Origin: a virus
Strand: one strand, 5' to 3'
Virus record (IMG/VR): IMGVR_UViG_3300046534_000322
Location: 1-30,457 of that record
Length of the DNA stretch: 30,457 nucleotides
Within the stretch, counting starts at the first letter, position 1. Each line of letters starts with the position of its first letter. Shown here piece after piece: positions 7,477 to 14,754 of the stretch. The notes beneath the pieces were generated by a model. It was not told the DNA's origin. It searched no databases and saw only the letters and a list, made by a program, of their open reading frames with translations. The translations under genes and the position numbers were made by a program.

Positions 7477-7757
7477 TGCTTACCTTCCTTTAGTCCTTTG
7501 GTTATACATTTAATCCGTCTTAGTATATTTAATGGGCTAGACTTTTGTTTCATGACTGTGTTTATAAAAATAAGCTTCCATTTATATCCATTAGTTATTT
7601 TTATAATACTCTTACCAAATAAATGCTTTAATATAATTTTACCTTTAAATCTGTATACTAAGACCAACCCATTAAAGGTAACTGAAGGTATTTTTTCACC
7701 TCTTATTCCTACTATCCATTCGGGGACATTATCCCCCCATTTATAAAATCTAATCAT
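7473..7757 (-). CDS. Small basic hypothetical protein
   Basis: I choose the ATG at 7757 (MIRFYKWGDN, 94 residues) because it follows the strong GGAGGGAGGAAG ribosome site; an ATG 27 nt earlier lacks one. The protein is Lys/Ile-rich and basic, with strands at the start (EWIVGIRGEK, GLVLVYRFKGKIIL) and a basic helix at the end (LNILRRIKCITKGLKEGK). It overlaps its upstream neighbour by 8 nt. The C-terminus could bind nucleic acid, but no family is recognised. Confidence 0.68.
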   Translation of the reverse strand: MIRFYKWGDNVPEWIVGIRGEKIPSVTFNGLVLVYRFKGKIILKHLFGKSIIKITNGYKWKLIFINTVMKQKSSPLNILRRIKCITKGLKEGKQ

Positions 7758-8064
7758 AACTTCCTCCCTCCAATTCTGTATCAATTACATGCAGCCTGTG
7801 TAACTCCTTATCAAGGGCGTTAAACTCCCTATCAATAGCTGCAATCTCTTCTTTGAGCTCTGCCACTTGCGCCTTCTCTAACTCAACAATGCGCTTAATG
7901 TCTGCTAGTGAGCGCATATCATCCTGTAAAGATAAATCACAAAGAGAACACCATTTACTTTTTTTTCTATTCCAATAGCTATTATTATCTGCATTTAAAT
8001 AATCGGTACCATCAATGTGAGTTGCCCCCTCTGGCGCATTATCTATAATTTCTTGGTTATTCAT
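7750..8064 (-). CDS. Hypothetical protein with C-terminal coiled coil
   Basis: The N-terminus (NNQEIIDNAPEGATHID) belongs to a pattern often seen in small phage proteins, APxGATH followed by Y and W residues (SYWNRKKSKWCSL). From about residue 45 the sequence is a long amphipathic helix or coiled coil (VELEKAQVAELKEEIAAIDR). I place the start at the third of three successive ATGs (8064), 7 nt after AGGAG. An ATG at 8100, overlapping the stop of the primase gene (TAATG), is an alternative that adds 12 residues. Confidence 0.75.
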   Translation of the reverse strand: MNNQEIIDNAPEGATHIDGTDYLNADNNSYWNRKKSKWCSLCDLSLQDDMRSLADIKRIVELEKAQVAELKEEIAAIDREFNALDKELHRLHVIDTELEGGSYD

Positions 8065-8099
8065 CATCATGCTCCTGTTGTATGAAATTATTGTGCTCA

Positions 8100-10295
8100 T
8101 TATTCATCTGCCTCAAATGGGTTTTCTTCAGGGAGTGTTATGTTGTATGACTTAACACCGTCTTTACTGCTCGGTCTAATTTGTATGCCGTGAGTCTTAA
8201 TAACTTTAGTTAGTGAACGTTGCTCTCCATTGTGGTCTGTCATTTCAGCGTATAGTAAGAATAAATCATCTAGTGTTACATGCCTGTTTGAGAATGCTCT
8301 TCCTACATCTGGGCATTCATAGTCATCACACATGTCAACTAGGTAATCAAACATACAGTGTTTAATACAAAATGCAATACGGCCAGCAGCGTATAAACTG
8401 TCAGCTATTAGATTAAGCTTATCTTCTGATTCGTGAGCTCTCATGTAGTCAGTCATGTTAAGTGCAGGAACTTCTGTAGCTAAGTAATATGCCCAGTCTT
8501 TACTCTCTGCCATTATTCTATCGTGAACATCACTCATACCGCCTGCTGCCTCAATCCACATGGCATCAGCTAATACATTAGGAGTATTAATTAGTGTGAC
8601 ACGTCTATCGCCATCCTCAATCATCAGAGGGTTCTTATTTGCAGTCATTATGAATGTCACATGGTGATAATAGTCAAATCCATCTGTGCGCATCTCACGT
8701 ACCCTAATCTTAGGCTTTCCGGTATAAGCTTTGATTTTGCCTAGCGCTTCATCTTTATCACGCTGATTAGTAAGCTGATTACCGTACTCATCTAACTGTA
8801 CAAAGTAACTATCTAACATGTAGCCGTTGTATACTTCTAAGAACTCTTTTACAGTAGGCCTGCCCATGCTACCCATCATCTTCTCTAACAGAGACACAAA
8901 CAAATCTTTACCTGAGCCGTGCTTACCTATGAAGTATAGTATAATAGGTGAGTACTTAAACGTTGTTAGCTTTGTCTTAATAAAAGAAATAACGTAGTTA
9001 CGCATTACTGGGTCAGGTATGAGAGTTTCCATGTATTTTATAGTAAGCAGCGGTCTACTGTACTTAGCTTCGTATATCTCAGGGTCTCTGAGTATAGCTA
9101 ATTCAGGAGTCTGTATGAATGTGTTTAAGTCTCTAGCTGTTGGGTCAACTCCTTCATGAAATCCGAATGTGTCTGCTGGGTCTGACTTAACATTAAGCAT
9201 CGGTACACTGCACTTAACTTCTTTCTTAGACGGGTGAGTTACAGCTACAGCTTCTATGAATGCCATTAGCTCACTGTCTCTAGCAAAGCTTTTATACTCT
9301 TGATTTATTTCATCGACTACATAGTACATATTACGATGGTCGTCAAAGCCTATATCTAATGCTGCCTGCCTTTTAGACTGAATAATGAGTCTGTGTGCGT
9401 CCCAGTTGTCCTCATATTTCCATATAGGTACACCATCTATAGATGCATGCCTTGTTAACATCGGGTCCAGTATAGTCTTCTCAAGACGTCCAGATTGCAT
9501 AGGCTTACTAAACATCTCATTAATAGTTACCATAGCCTCCATGTACATAGTCTCGTCTATAGAGATGTCTGCTCCTAGTATCGCACTAACTTTAGACATG
9601 TACTCTGAGCCACGACCCATAGGCACATCATTAGGGTGCAAGTGACCTTTAGCAACATACTGAGGTACACTTCTGAAGTCTTTAGGCGTTATTATCTTAA
9701 ACAGCCCCGGCATGTACTTATTTCTTTTTAGTAACTCTGTAACTAATGGATTTAAACAAGACGCAGTGAATATATTAGTTACTGCTGATTCAGCTGGCTT
9801 CTGTTTTAAACTAAGCTGTAGTAACAGTGCTTTGACTGCTGGAGGCAATGAAGGAGGCTGAGATACTTCTGCTAACGGGACTTTAGTTTTGTTGCCAGCG
9901 GTAGCTAAATATATGAAGCCTCTATTACTATAGAAGTCTAGTGCAAAGTTGTTGTCTTGTATACTAAACGATGAAGGTAATTCGTCATCATAAGCATATA
10001 TCAGTGTGCCTGCTTTGTAGCCCTTGCCTTTAGACAAGAACACCATTTTGTTGTCTACATCAAGAGCTCTGAAAATATCCCAAGTGTTAGTATTATCACA
10101 GTCAATAGCAATAATGCCTGAGCAACGTCCGGTAATCGCCCCACCGATTGACGTAGCATTTGTGTTCGTGACTTTCTCATACTTATCTCTCCAATTCTTT
10201 TCGAATATAGGTAAAGTCTTCTGTCCGCCTTCTATTCTTTCTAGCTTGCCTTTAAGCGGGACTGTGTTCCATCCTAAGTCTATATATTTTTGCAT
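8100..10295 (-). CDS. Primase-polymerase / SF3 (D5-like) helicase
   Basis: A 731-residue bifunctional replication protein. Residues 1-150 look like a PrimPol (AEP) domain: GWNTVPLKGK, IAIDCDN with D65 and D67, and a later acidic residue in LDFYSNRGFIYLA. I see no histidine anywhere in the first 200 residues, although AEP motif II is normally sxH. Residues about 430-600 are a DUF5906/D5-type SF3 helicase: Walker A FIGKHGSGKD near 455-463, Walker B QLDEYGN near 500 and a sensor segment IMTANKNP near 552. The start overlaps the HTH gene by 16 nt. It would unwind and prime phage DNA. Confidence 0.9.
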   Translation of the reverse strand: MQKYIDLGWNTVPLKGKLERIEGGQKTLPIFEKNWRDKYEKVTNTNATSIGGAITGRCSGIIAIDCDNTNTWDIFRALDVDNKMVFLSKGKGYKAGTLIYAYDDELPSSFSIQDNNFALDFYSNRGFIYLATAGNKTKVPLAEVSQPPSLPPAVKALLLQLSLKQKPAESAVTNIFTASCLNPLVTELLKRNKYMPGLFKIITPKDFRSVPQYVAKGHLHPNDVPMGRGSEYMSKVSAILGADISIDETMYMEAMVTINEMFSKPMQSGRLEKTILDPMLTRHASIDGVPIWKYEDNWDAHRLIIQSKRQAALDIGFDDHRNMYYVVDEINQEYKSFARDSELMAFIEAVAVTHPSKKEVKCSVPMLNVKSDPADTFGFHEGVDPTARDLNTFIQTPELAILRDPEIYEAKYSRPLLTIKYMETLIPDPVMRNYVISFIKTKLTTFKYSPIILYFIGKHGSGKDLFVSLLEKMMGSMGRPTVKEFLEVYNGYMLDSYFVQLDEYGNQLTNQRDKDEALGKIKAYTGKPKIRVREMRTDGFDYYHHVTFIMTANKNPLMIEDGDRRVTLINTPNVLADAMWIEAAGGMSDVHDRIMAESKDWAYYLATEVPALNMTDYMRAHESEDKLNLIADSLYAAGRIAFCIKHCMFDYLVDMCDDYECPDVGRAFSNRHVTLDDLFLLYAEMTDHNGEQRSLTKVIKTHGIQIRPSSKDGVKSYNITLPEENPFEADE

Positions 10296-10795
10296 TCAGA
10301 CATCTTCTTATAAACTGTGCTCATACTAACATTAAGCTTCTTAGCTATCTGATGAGCATCTAAGTGATGTAGCTTCCTAACGTCTTCTACAGTTATCAGA
10401 GTACGCTTCTTTCTTTCTTTGCGTAGATTAAACTGTCTTGCTACTTGAGACACTCTAGCCTGAGTGACGCCTAGGACAACTGCAATGTATTCTTGAGACG
10501 AATTAGGGTTAGCATTAAGCATTGCAGATATATCGTCTGTGAGACTCTTACGGGGCTCAGTCCAGCCTTTAGAATATAACACCTTGTTATTCTCAATATT
10601 AGTCAGGTAGAAGTAGTACTTAGGGTCTTCGGAGACTAAGGCTTCTTCGTACAGGCCTTTAGTCATTTTATACATAGGTAGCTTGCTTCTTTTAAGCCAC
10701 CTGCGATACTCTTGATGGTTTATGTTAGCCTCTAAAAGCAGGTCATCTATAGTACCTTGCTTCTGCATGGAATGCAGCAAGTAAATTACTTCCAT
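10280..10795 (-). CDS. DNA-binding protein with two helix-turn-helix motifs
   Basis: A 171-residue basic protein. One HTH is at about residues 100-123 (SSQEYIAVVLGVTQARVSQV) and a second at about 146-165 (DAHQIAKKLNVSMSTVYKKM), the latter resembling Hin/resolvase-type HTH. The N-terminus (DLLLEANINHQEYRRWLKRS) could be a third helical DNA-binding part. It is co-transcribed with, and overlaps, the primase-helicase gene, so it may load that enzyme at an origin or regulate the operon. A ribosome site (GAGG) precedes the ATG, and a terminator lies upstream of the gene. Confidence 0.82.
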   Translation of the reverse strand: MEVIYLLHSMQKQGTIDDLLLEANINHQEYRRWLKRSKLPMYKMTKGLYEEALVSEDPKYYFYLTNIENNKVLYSKGWTEPRKSLTDDISAMLNANPNSSQEYIAVVLGVTQARVSQVARQFNLRKERKKRTLITVEDVRKLHHLDAHQIAKKLNVSMSTVYKKMSECKNI

Positions 10796-10830
10796 TGCAC
10801 ATACCTCAGTTATTAAATAATGTTAATAGC

Positions 10831-10858
10831 AAAAAAAGCCACCATGAGGTGACCTTTT
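10831..10858 (-). terminator. Rho-independent terminator after the 159-residue early gene
   Basis: On the minus strand GGTCACC pairs with GGTGGC plus T across the loop TCAT, followed by seven Ts. Flanking A and T runs extend the stem to about 11 pairs. It ends transcription of the 10877-11356 gene. The A tract on the other side would let it work in both directions. Confidence 0.85.
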
Positions 10859-10876
10859 AAGTGTATGAGGCTTGTA

Positions 10877-11356
10877 TTACAGACCGCGAGCTTCAGAGTC
10901 AGCTAAACATTCTTCTAGTGTGGCGAACCCGTAGCCATCGTCTAAAGGAGATATCTTAGCACGCTCAAGTGCAATAGCTTCTTGCTCAGTAGCGATGTCA
11001 GCAACTTCTATCTCACCGGCGGTTAAACGAGTAAGCAAACCAGCTTCAGCTTCTTTAGCAGCTTTATACTGACCATTCCACTTTGCTGTACCGTCTTTAC
11101 TCATCGAGCTTAAGCCTGATGCAGATGAAGTCTTAGCTCCAAAATCTACAACACGAGGGTCGAAGAACAACTTGTGATAAGCACAACGAACGGCAACAAC
11201 TACGTCGTCTACAATATGGAAAGCACTTACACCACCGCCGCCACCTGTTTTGGCTTCAGCTAACTTAATTACTTGCTCGATTACAGAACTTACTTTTTTA
11301 TCTACGTTAGCTTCTAGTAAGTCAACGATGGCAGAGAACATTTTTTTAATAGCCAC
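10877..11356 (-). CDS. Conserved early protein, paralogue of the 14755-15168 product
   Basis: A 159-residue protein that starts at GTG with GGAG about 8 nt before it. It shares a pattern with the 137-residue protein at 14755-15168: VxLLEANxxKKVS, a YHK, then SSAxGLxSMxKxGxxxW and QxxAxKxAExxLL. It has a glycine run (GGGGG near residue 38) and a longer acidic C-terminus than its paralogue. It forms a single-gene unit with its own promoter and a strong terminator, which suggests high and separately controlled expression. Function unknown. Confidence 0.85.
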   Translation of the reverse strand: MAIKKMFSAIVDLLEANVDKKVSSVIEQVIKLAEAKTGGGGGVSAFHIVDDVVVAVRCAYHKLFFDPRVVDFGAKTSSASGLSSMSKDGTAKWNGQYKAAKEAEAGLLTRLTAGEIEVADIATEQEAIALERAKISPLDDGYGFATLEECLADSEARGL

Positions 11357-11406
11357 GATAGGCTCCTTTTTTAGGTTGGTGGGATAATTCCCGATTTGTG
11401 ATATAC

Positions 11407-11435
11407 ATCTTATACTGATTTATATCGTACGTAAA
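11407..11435 (-). promoter_or_regulatory. Probable sigma70-type promoter of the 159-residue early gene
   Basis: The minus strand has TTTACG (11430-11435), a 17-nt spacer and TAAGAT (11407-11412). The sequence around the -10 (AGTATAAGATGTAT) closely matches the region before the paralogous gene at 15168 (AGTTAAGATGTAT). The -35 lies in a small dyad TAAACAGTTTA. It does not carry the GTTATTTATT element. Confidence 0.45.
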
Positions 11436-11470
11436 CTGTTTATTTAGAATAAAATCGTATAATTATTCGA

Positions 11471-11929
11471 TTAAGACATCAAGCTAAAATTATAGAAGTC
11501 ATGTATTGTCCTAGCTTCAAGCAGTCTTATCTTATTAAGGTCAGAAACACAGTGAATGTTAGAAGCACACTCTATAGTGTTATCAGGCATTAGGCGCCAG
11601 TAAGGTTTATCACCTTTATCCATCCATACTTCGTAGTCATTATTACTTATGTACCTGTACTTAGTATTATCATCATCGATGTGAGTGACTAAACTAATGT
11701 CATTAACTTCTTGATACGCTATTACAGGCTCTACTATACTATTTCCTCTTCCCCATCCGTACCTTTCGTAGTAAGATTCAGGAGTTACACCTGTGATAGA
11801 TAACCTGTCTGCACTAAAGTCTCTAGACAGTACAGACTGTTTGTGTAATGCATCTAGTAGTATCTGCTCTAATGTGTCAGTACTCATGTCTTCATCTGGA
11901 GTACTTATTGTAATTGTAAATTCTGCCAT
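11471..11929 (-). CDS. Hypothetical protein
   Basis: A 152-residue soluble, acidic protein with no recognised family. It begins with a strand and helix (EFTITISTPDEDMSTDTLEQ) and is rich in aromatic residues (SYYERYGWGRGN, YEVWMDKGDKPYW). GGAG precedes the ATG. It is the last gene of the leftward run that starts at promoter copy B. No clear terminator follows; only a weak AATCG/CGATT stem lies before the next promoter. Confidence 0.75.
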   Translation of the reverse strand: MAEFTITISTPDEDMSTDTLEQILLDALHKQSVLSRDFSADRLSITGVTPESYYERYGWGRGNSIVEPVIAYQEVNDISLVTHIDDDNTKYRYISNNDYEVWMDKGDKPYWRLMPDNTIECASNIHCVSDLNKIRLLEARTIHDFYNFSLMS

Positions 11930-11942
11930 TTCTTGCTCCTAG

Positions 11943-12257
11943 TTAGTTTATTAAGTCATTTATAGAGAAAGAGAAGTCGATGAACAGCTCAGTCTTAAAG
12001 ACTTCTTTGTCGTTGTTTGTAGGGAACCCTGTAAGCCACTGTGAATGATGACTGATACCAAACTTTATACGCTTACTGTATCTGTACTCTATACTGATTC
12101 TAGCTGATAGAGGGTCATCTACCAATCTTCCGTTATAGTAAGTCTTGTCCTCGTGAAATATCCAGCCAGCACCTACAACTACGACTGTCTTGTCTTTCCA
12201 ATCATCAGCAAATGAAGATGCTGATAGTAATAGTGTTAATAGTAATAAATACTTCAT
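11943..12257 (-). CDS. Predicted secreted protein with signal peptide
   Basis: A 104-residue protein with a clear Sec signal: MKYLLLLTLLLSASSFA, with cleavage likely after FA-D near residue 17. The mature part has alternating strands (ARISIEYRYSKRIKFGI, KTELFIDFSFSI) like a piece of an outer-membrane beta-barrel or a small periplasmic protein. It is too short for a full barrel of eight strands. Early phage proteins exported to the envelope can block superinfection, but here that is only an idea. Its ATG overlaps the previous stop by 4 nt. Confidence 0.78.
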   Translation of the reverse strand: MKYLLLLTLLLSASSFADDWKDKTVVVVGAGWIFHEDKTYYNGRLVDDPLSARISIEYRYSKRIKFGISHHSQWLTGFPTNNDKEVFKTELFIDFSFSINDLIN

Positions 12258-12454
12258 GAGTCATCTTCCAGCTTATTTATTTCTTCCCGTAACTCCTGCA
12301 GTTTGCCAGTTATGCAACTATCATAGTAGCCGTCTATCCAGTTATATACACTCTCTATGCCCTTAATCTGCCCCTCTATGTATATTATAGTTAGTTTTTT
12401 CTCAGCCTCTGTATGTATCTGTACACCTTTATAAGTCTTGCATTTTACACTCAT
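12254..12454 (-). CDS. Small hypothetical protein
   Basis: A 66-residue protein that I start at MSVKCKTYKG (12454), which has GGAG about 8 nt before it and avoids overlap with the upstream gene; an earlier ATG at 12520 lies inside that gene. It has two strands (GVQIHTEAEKKLTIIYIEG) and an acidic C-terminal helix (GKLQELREEINKLEDDS). Its stop overlaps the signal-peptide gene. Unrecognised. Confidence 0.7.
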   Translation of the reverse strand: MSVKCKTYKGVQIHTEAEKKLTIIYIEGQIKGIESVYNWIDGYYDSCITGKLQELREEINKLEDDS

Positions 12455-12471
12455 TTCTTGCTCTCCTTTAG

Positions 12472-12681
12472 TTATCCGAAACTCTTTCTGGCGTCTGCCT
12501 CGTTGTTGAAAAGTGTGCAACCGAATATGCTGTTGTCTTTAGCAACGTATAGTTCTCCTAAGCCATTAGAAATTGAAGCTAATTTACAGGCGTGCTCGAA
12601 TGTATCAGCGTAATAGTCACCTAAGTACTTAGCTCTTTGTTTAGGCTTAAAGCCTTCCATCCACACGTTATGCTTTGGCAT
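12472..12681 (-). CDS. Small hypothetical protein
   Basis: A 69-residue protein. The pattern YADTFEHACKLA, then GELYVAKDNSIFGCTLF and NNEADARKSFG looks like a compact alpha/beta domain. No catalytic motif is recognised. It overlaps its upstream neighbour by 14 nt, and a ribosome site lies within that gene (AGGGAG). It belongs to the small-gene early operon. Confidence 0.7.
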   Translation of the reverse strand: MPKHNVWMEGFKPKQRAKYLGDYYADTFEHACKLASISNGLGELYVAKDNSIFGCTLFNNEADARKSFG

Positions 12682-12931
12682 TGTTATTCTCCCTTAATAT
12701 GCTTAAGTAAATGTTTGTATGCAAGTAAGTCTTCTTTCTTACTATAGATTTAGGTATCCAGATAGTTAAGCCTTCAGTAGTAATCTTGTAAGCTTTATCA
12801 GTCTTATCTACAACTACAAAGTCTACATGCGTATGGTGGAACAGCGGGTCACTAACGAAGTCATCTGAGTACATACTATCTATGTCTTCAGTTTCATAAG
12901 CGTCCAAGCCATGATTGAATGTGTCACTCAT
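12668..12931 (-). CDS. Small hypothetical protein
   Basis: An 87-residue protein with an acidic N-terminal third (YETEDIDSMYSDDF) and a compact beta part, FVVVDKTDKAYKI then GLTIWIPKSIVRK. The last pattern (modify strand, then W-P-K-S) is frequent in short phage and plasmid proteins of unknown role. It overlaps the CGYxACVC-family gene by 8 nt. Function unknown. Confidence 0.72.
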   Translation of the reverse strand: MSDTFNHGLDAYETEDIDSMYSDDFVSDPLFHHTHVDFVVVDKTDKAYKITTEGLTIWIPKSIVRKKTYLHTNIYLSILRENNNAKA

Positions 12932-13376
12932 TAGTTAACACCTTTACTAGCATTCTGATGTATCTTGCAGCTAACTTGGGTGAGGACTCGCTGTTAAGGT
13001 GAGGGTGCTCTAACTGATTAGGTGTTAGTAAGTTAGAACTATGTGCGAATAACTTACGGTCGCAACTGCTTGTTACAGACTTTGCAAGATAAGAGCTACC
13101 TGTATGTACTATGCAAGCTTCTCGTATATCTTCGTCTATATAGTTAGCTAAGTATATTCCTTTTAGAGTACCTAAAGACAAGGCTGTATCTGATTTGGGA
13201 AATAACTTTAAATCTCGTGATACAGCTTGATGGCTACATACACAAGCCACATACCCGCAAGTATTAATTGAACTACCTCTATAGTATGTGAACATGTTGA
13301 AACTGTCTTCATCAACTTTGCTCATTGTCTTAGCTAAAGCTAACAGCTGACTTATAAATAGCGGAGATTCTTTCAT
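12924..13376 (-). CDS. CGYxACVC-family early protein, copy 1
   Basis: A 150-residue protein clearly related to the product of 13958-14407. Shared patterns are LFISQLxALA, CGYxACVC near residue 40, FPxxD, YIDEDxRxAC, LAKSVT, then LTxxQLxHPHL and a C-terminal SSPxxAAxYIRMLxxVLT. Three invariant Cys in the first half and the HPH could bind metal, but no known fold is recognised. It overlaps the upstream gene by 4 nt and the downstream gene by 8 nt. Confidence 0.82.
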   Translation of the reverse strand: MKESPLFISQLLALAKTMSKVDEDSFNMFTYYRGSSINTCGYVACVCSHQAVSRDLKLFPKSDTALSLGTLKGIYLANYIDEDIREACIVHTGSSYLAKSVTSSCDRKLFAHSSNLLTPNQLEHPHLNSESSPKLAARYIRMLVKVLTNE

Positions 13377-13639
13377 AGTGTTATTCCTGTCCCTATGTAT
13401 TTGTTAATAGGCTTTAGGGCTACCTCAATAGCTCTGAGTACGTTTCTTGAGCGGATGTGGTCGATACTAAGGATAGCCTCATTACGTTTAATCTCGTTGA
13501 CTAGAGAGACTAATTGAGCTACATCGAACTTATTAACTAATACTACTCTTGAAGAGCGAGACTTTAGCTCTAGTAAGTGGCAAAGTTCATCACTCAGGTC
13601 AACCTCGTGAGTCGTGGTCTTGACTACTGTATATATCAT
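13373..13639 (-). CDS. Small hypothetical protein
   Basis: An 88-residue protein with a strand start (MIYTVVKTTTHEVDLS) and helical remainder (FDVAQLVSLVNEIKR, VLRAIEVALKPINKY). No motif is recognised. Its start codon follows copy 1 of the repeated hairpin/leader element, with AGGA as ribosome site. It overlaps the CGYxACVC-family gene downstream by 4 nt. Confidence 0.72.
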   Translation of the reverse strand: MIYTVVKTTTHEVDLSDELCHLLELKSRSSRVVLVNKFDVAQLVSLVNEIKRNEAILSIDHIRSRNVLRAIEVALKPINKYIGTGITL

Positions 13640-13644
13640 GGTAC

Positions 13645-13699
13645 TATTCCTAGTTTAAGGGTGTTGTCAATAGGACCTCGTGAAGCCCTATTAAGAATC
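13645..13699 (-). repeat. Repeated hairpin/leader element, copy 1
   Basis: A 55-bp element just before the 13373-13639 gene. On the minus strand AATAGGGCTT pairs with AGGTCCTATT across a CACG loop (hairpin 13669-13692, with G-T pairs). TTGACA follows, then TTAAACTAGGAATA, which carries the ribosome site. It is nearly identical to copy 3 (37 nt identical in the hairpin half). Confidence 0.85.
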
Positions 13700-13701
13700 G
13701 C

Positions 13702-13857
13702 CTAATCATCTTCTACGCGTTTTTTAATGAGCTCATCTAAGAGCGTCTGGATGGTCCCAGTCTGATTCTCGAGTTCTTCTATAGCATTATCCATATCTTC
13801 GTCTTCGATGAGCTCACAGATGTGCTCAAGCTCCTCAATTAAATCTCGTATACTCAT
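13702..13857 (-). CDS. Very acidic small protein (51 aa)
   Basis: A short frame from MSIRDLIEELEHI to KKRVEDD, with AGGAG 6 nt before the ATG. It is strongly acidic and almost wholly helical, with heptad-like leucines and isoleucines (DLIEELEHICELIEDED, TLLDELIKKRVEDD), so it may form a coiled coil or mimic DNA charge. It is the first gene after promoter copy B and is followed by hairpin element copy 1. Function unknown; existence likely from ribosome site and promoter spacing. Confidence 0.72.
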   Translation of the reverse strand: MSIRDLIEELEHICELIEDEDMDNAIEELENQTGTIQTLLDELIKKRVEDD

Positions 13858-13883
13858 TATATTCTCCTAGTGAATTCATACCC

Positions 13884-13935
13884 ATTATATACGGATATGA
13901 TATTTAATAAATAACGATTAGGTATATGATATAAC
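13884..13935 (-). promoter_or_regulatory. Phage promoter of repeated class, copy B
   Basis: The minus strand has TATAAT (13884-13889), a 16-nt spacer, GTTATTTATT (13906-13915) and a near-perfect dyad GTTATATCATATACC (13921-13935). The 51-residue acidic gene starts 27 nt below the -10. It would drive the small-gene operon down to 11471. Confidence 0.75.
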
Positions 13936-13957
13936 TAATCATTATATATAAGTAGTG

Positions 13958-14407
13958 TTAAACTGTTAATACTCTTATAAGCATTCTGATGTAACTTGCA
14001 GCGTGCTCAGGTGAAGACTCAGTAGTTAGATGAGGATGTTGTAACTGCTCATCTGTAAGATACTCAGACGCTTTCTTCTTACGTGTTTCCGCACCGACCA
14101 TAGTTACACTCTTTGCTAAAGAGCTGTAACCTGTAGCTGTGTGGCACGCTGCTCGTAAGTCTTCATCTATGTATCCAGCTACATTAGGTATAATAAAACT
14201 CATCGTCGGTGATTTAAGCTTCAATGAATCAGCTATAGGAAAGAACTCCAGTCTACCTGACAATGCTTGCTCTCCACATACACAAGCTGTGTATCCGCAC
14301 TTATTCAAGAAAGTGCTATAATAATAGCTCATACTAAAGTTAATAGCTTTAGTTTCTTCTAGTGTAGTAGCTAATGCTTCTAGCTGACTTATAAATAATT
14401 TCTTCAT
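13958..14407 (-). CDS. CGYxACVC-family early protein, copy 2
   Basis: A 149-residue paralogue of the 12924-13376 product, sharing LFISQLxALA, YYxxxxxxxCGYxACVC, YIDEDxRxAC, LAKSVT, QLxHPHL and the C-terminal YIRML. The variable middle (residues 60-80) and the segment after LAKSVT differ most. The start follows hairpin element copy 2 with TAGGAA as ribosome site, so expression differs from copy 1. No known family is recognised. Confidence 0.82.
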   Translation of the reverse strand: MKKLFISQLEALATTLEETKAINFSMSYYYSTFLNKCGYTACVCGEQALSGRLEFFPIADSLKLKSPTMSFIIPNVAGYIDEDLRAACHTATGYSSLAKSVTMVGAETRKKKASEYLTDEQLQHPHLTTESSPEHAASYIRMLIRVLTV

Positions 14408-14411
14408 TGCT

Positions 14412-14454
14412 TATTCCTAGTTTAATGAGGTTGTCAATAGAGCCTCGTGAAGCT
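14412..14454 (-). repeat. Repeated hairpin/leader element, copy 2
   Basis: A shorter, diverged copy before the 13958-14407 gene. The stem AGCTT/AGGCT keeps the CACG loop but has different paired bases from copies 1 and 3, so structure looks conserved rather than sequence. TTGACA and TTAAACTAGGAATA follow as in the others. It overlaps the stop of the upstream gene by 2 nt. Confidence 0.75.
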
Positions 14455-14692
14455 AAATGTCGTTATCATACTCATACTTAACGATGTCTATCTCATCGTA
14501 TAAGTCTTGGCCAAATGCTGCGATGACTTCAGCCTTAGTTATAGACTCATCCTCATAGGCTTCAGAACACGCGTTGTACTTCAATTGGTCCATGTATTCA
14601 TCAGCAGTAGGCTTAGACGGTATCCAATTTCTGTCGTCCTTAAGCTCAAACTCTGCAATTTCAGCTTGTAGTAATGCTTCGCATTTAGTCAT
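14453..14692 (-). CDS. Small acidic hypothetical protein
   Basis: A 79-residue acidic protein (MTKCEALLQAEIAEFELKDD, ending DEIDIVKYEYDNDI), mostly helical with no recognised motif. It starts directly after hairpin element copy 3 with AGGA as ribosome site, and its stop runs into copy 2. It is therefore framed by two copies of the element. Confidence 0.72.
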   Translation of the reverse strand: MTKCEALLQAEIAEFELKDDRNWIPSKPTADEYMDQLKYNACSEAYEDESITKAEVIAAFGQDLYDEIDIVKYEYDNDI

Positions 14693-14697
14693 GGTAT

Positions 14698-14752
14698 TAT
14701 TCCTAGTTTAATGGGGTTGTCAATAGGACCTCGTGAAGCCCTATTAAGAATC
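14698..14752 (-). repeat. Repeated hairpin/leader element, copy 3
   Basis: A 55-bp copy between the 14755-15168 and 14453-14692 genes; the hairpin is at 14722-14745. It is almost identical to copy 1, including GATTCTTAATAGGG and TTGACAAC. The -35-like TTGACA is 16 nt from AATAAT, but that would start transcription at about the ATG. A leader or processing role seems more likely than a simple promoter. Confidence 0.85.
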
Positions 14753-14754
14753 AA

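Noticed and set aside
12454-12520. Longer start for the 12254-12454 gene
   Set aside because: It would overlap the upstream gene by about 50 nt and lacks a ribosome site; GGAG precedes the ATG at 12454.
13645-14752. TTGACA with AATAAT in the hairpin elements as ordinary promoters
   Set aside because: Transcription would begin at about the start codon, leaving the conserved ribosome site outside the mRNA; the -10 varies between copies.
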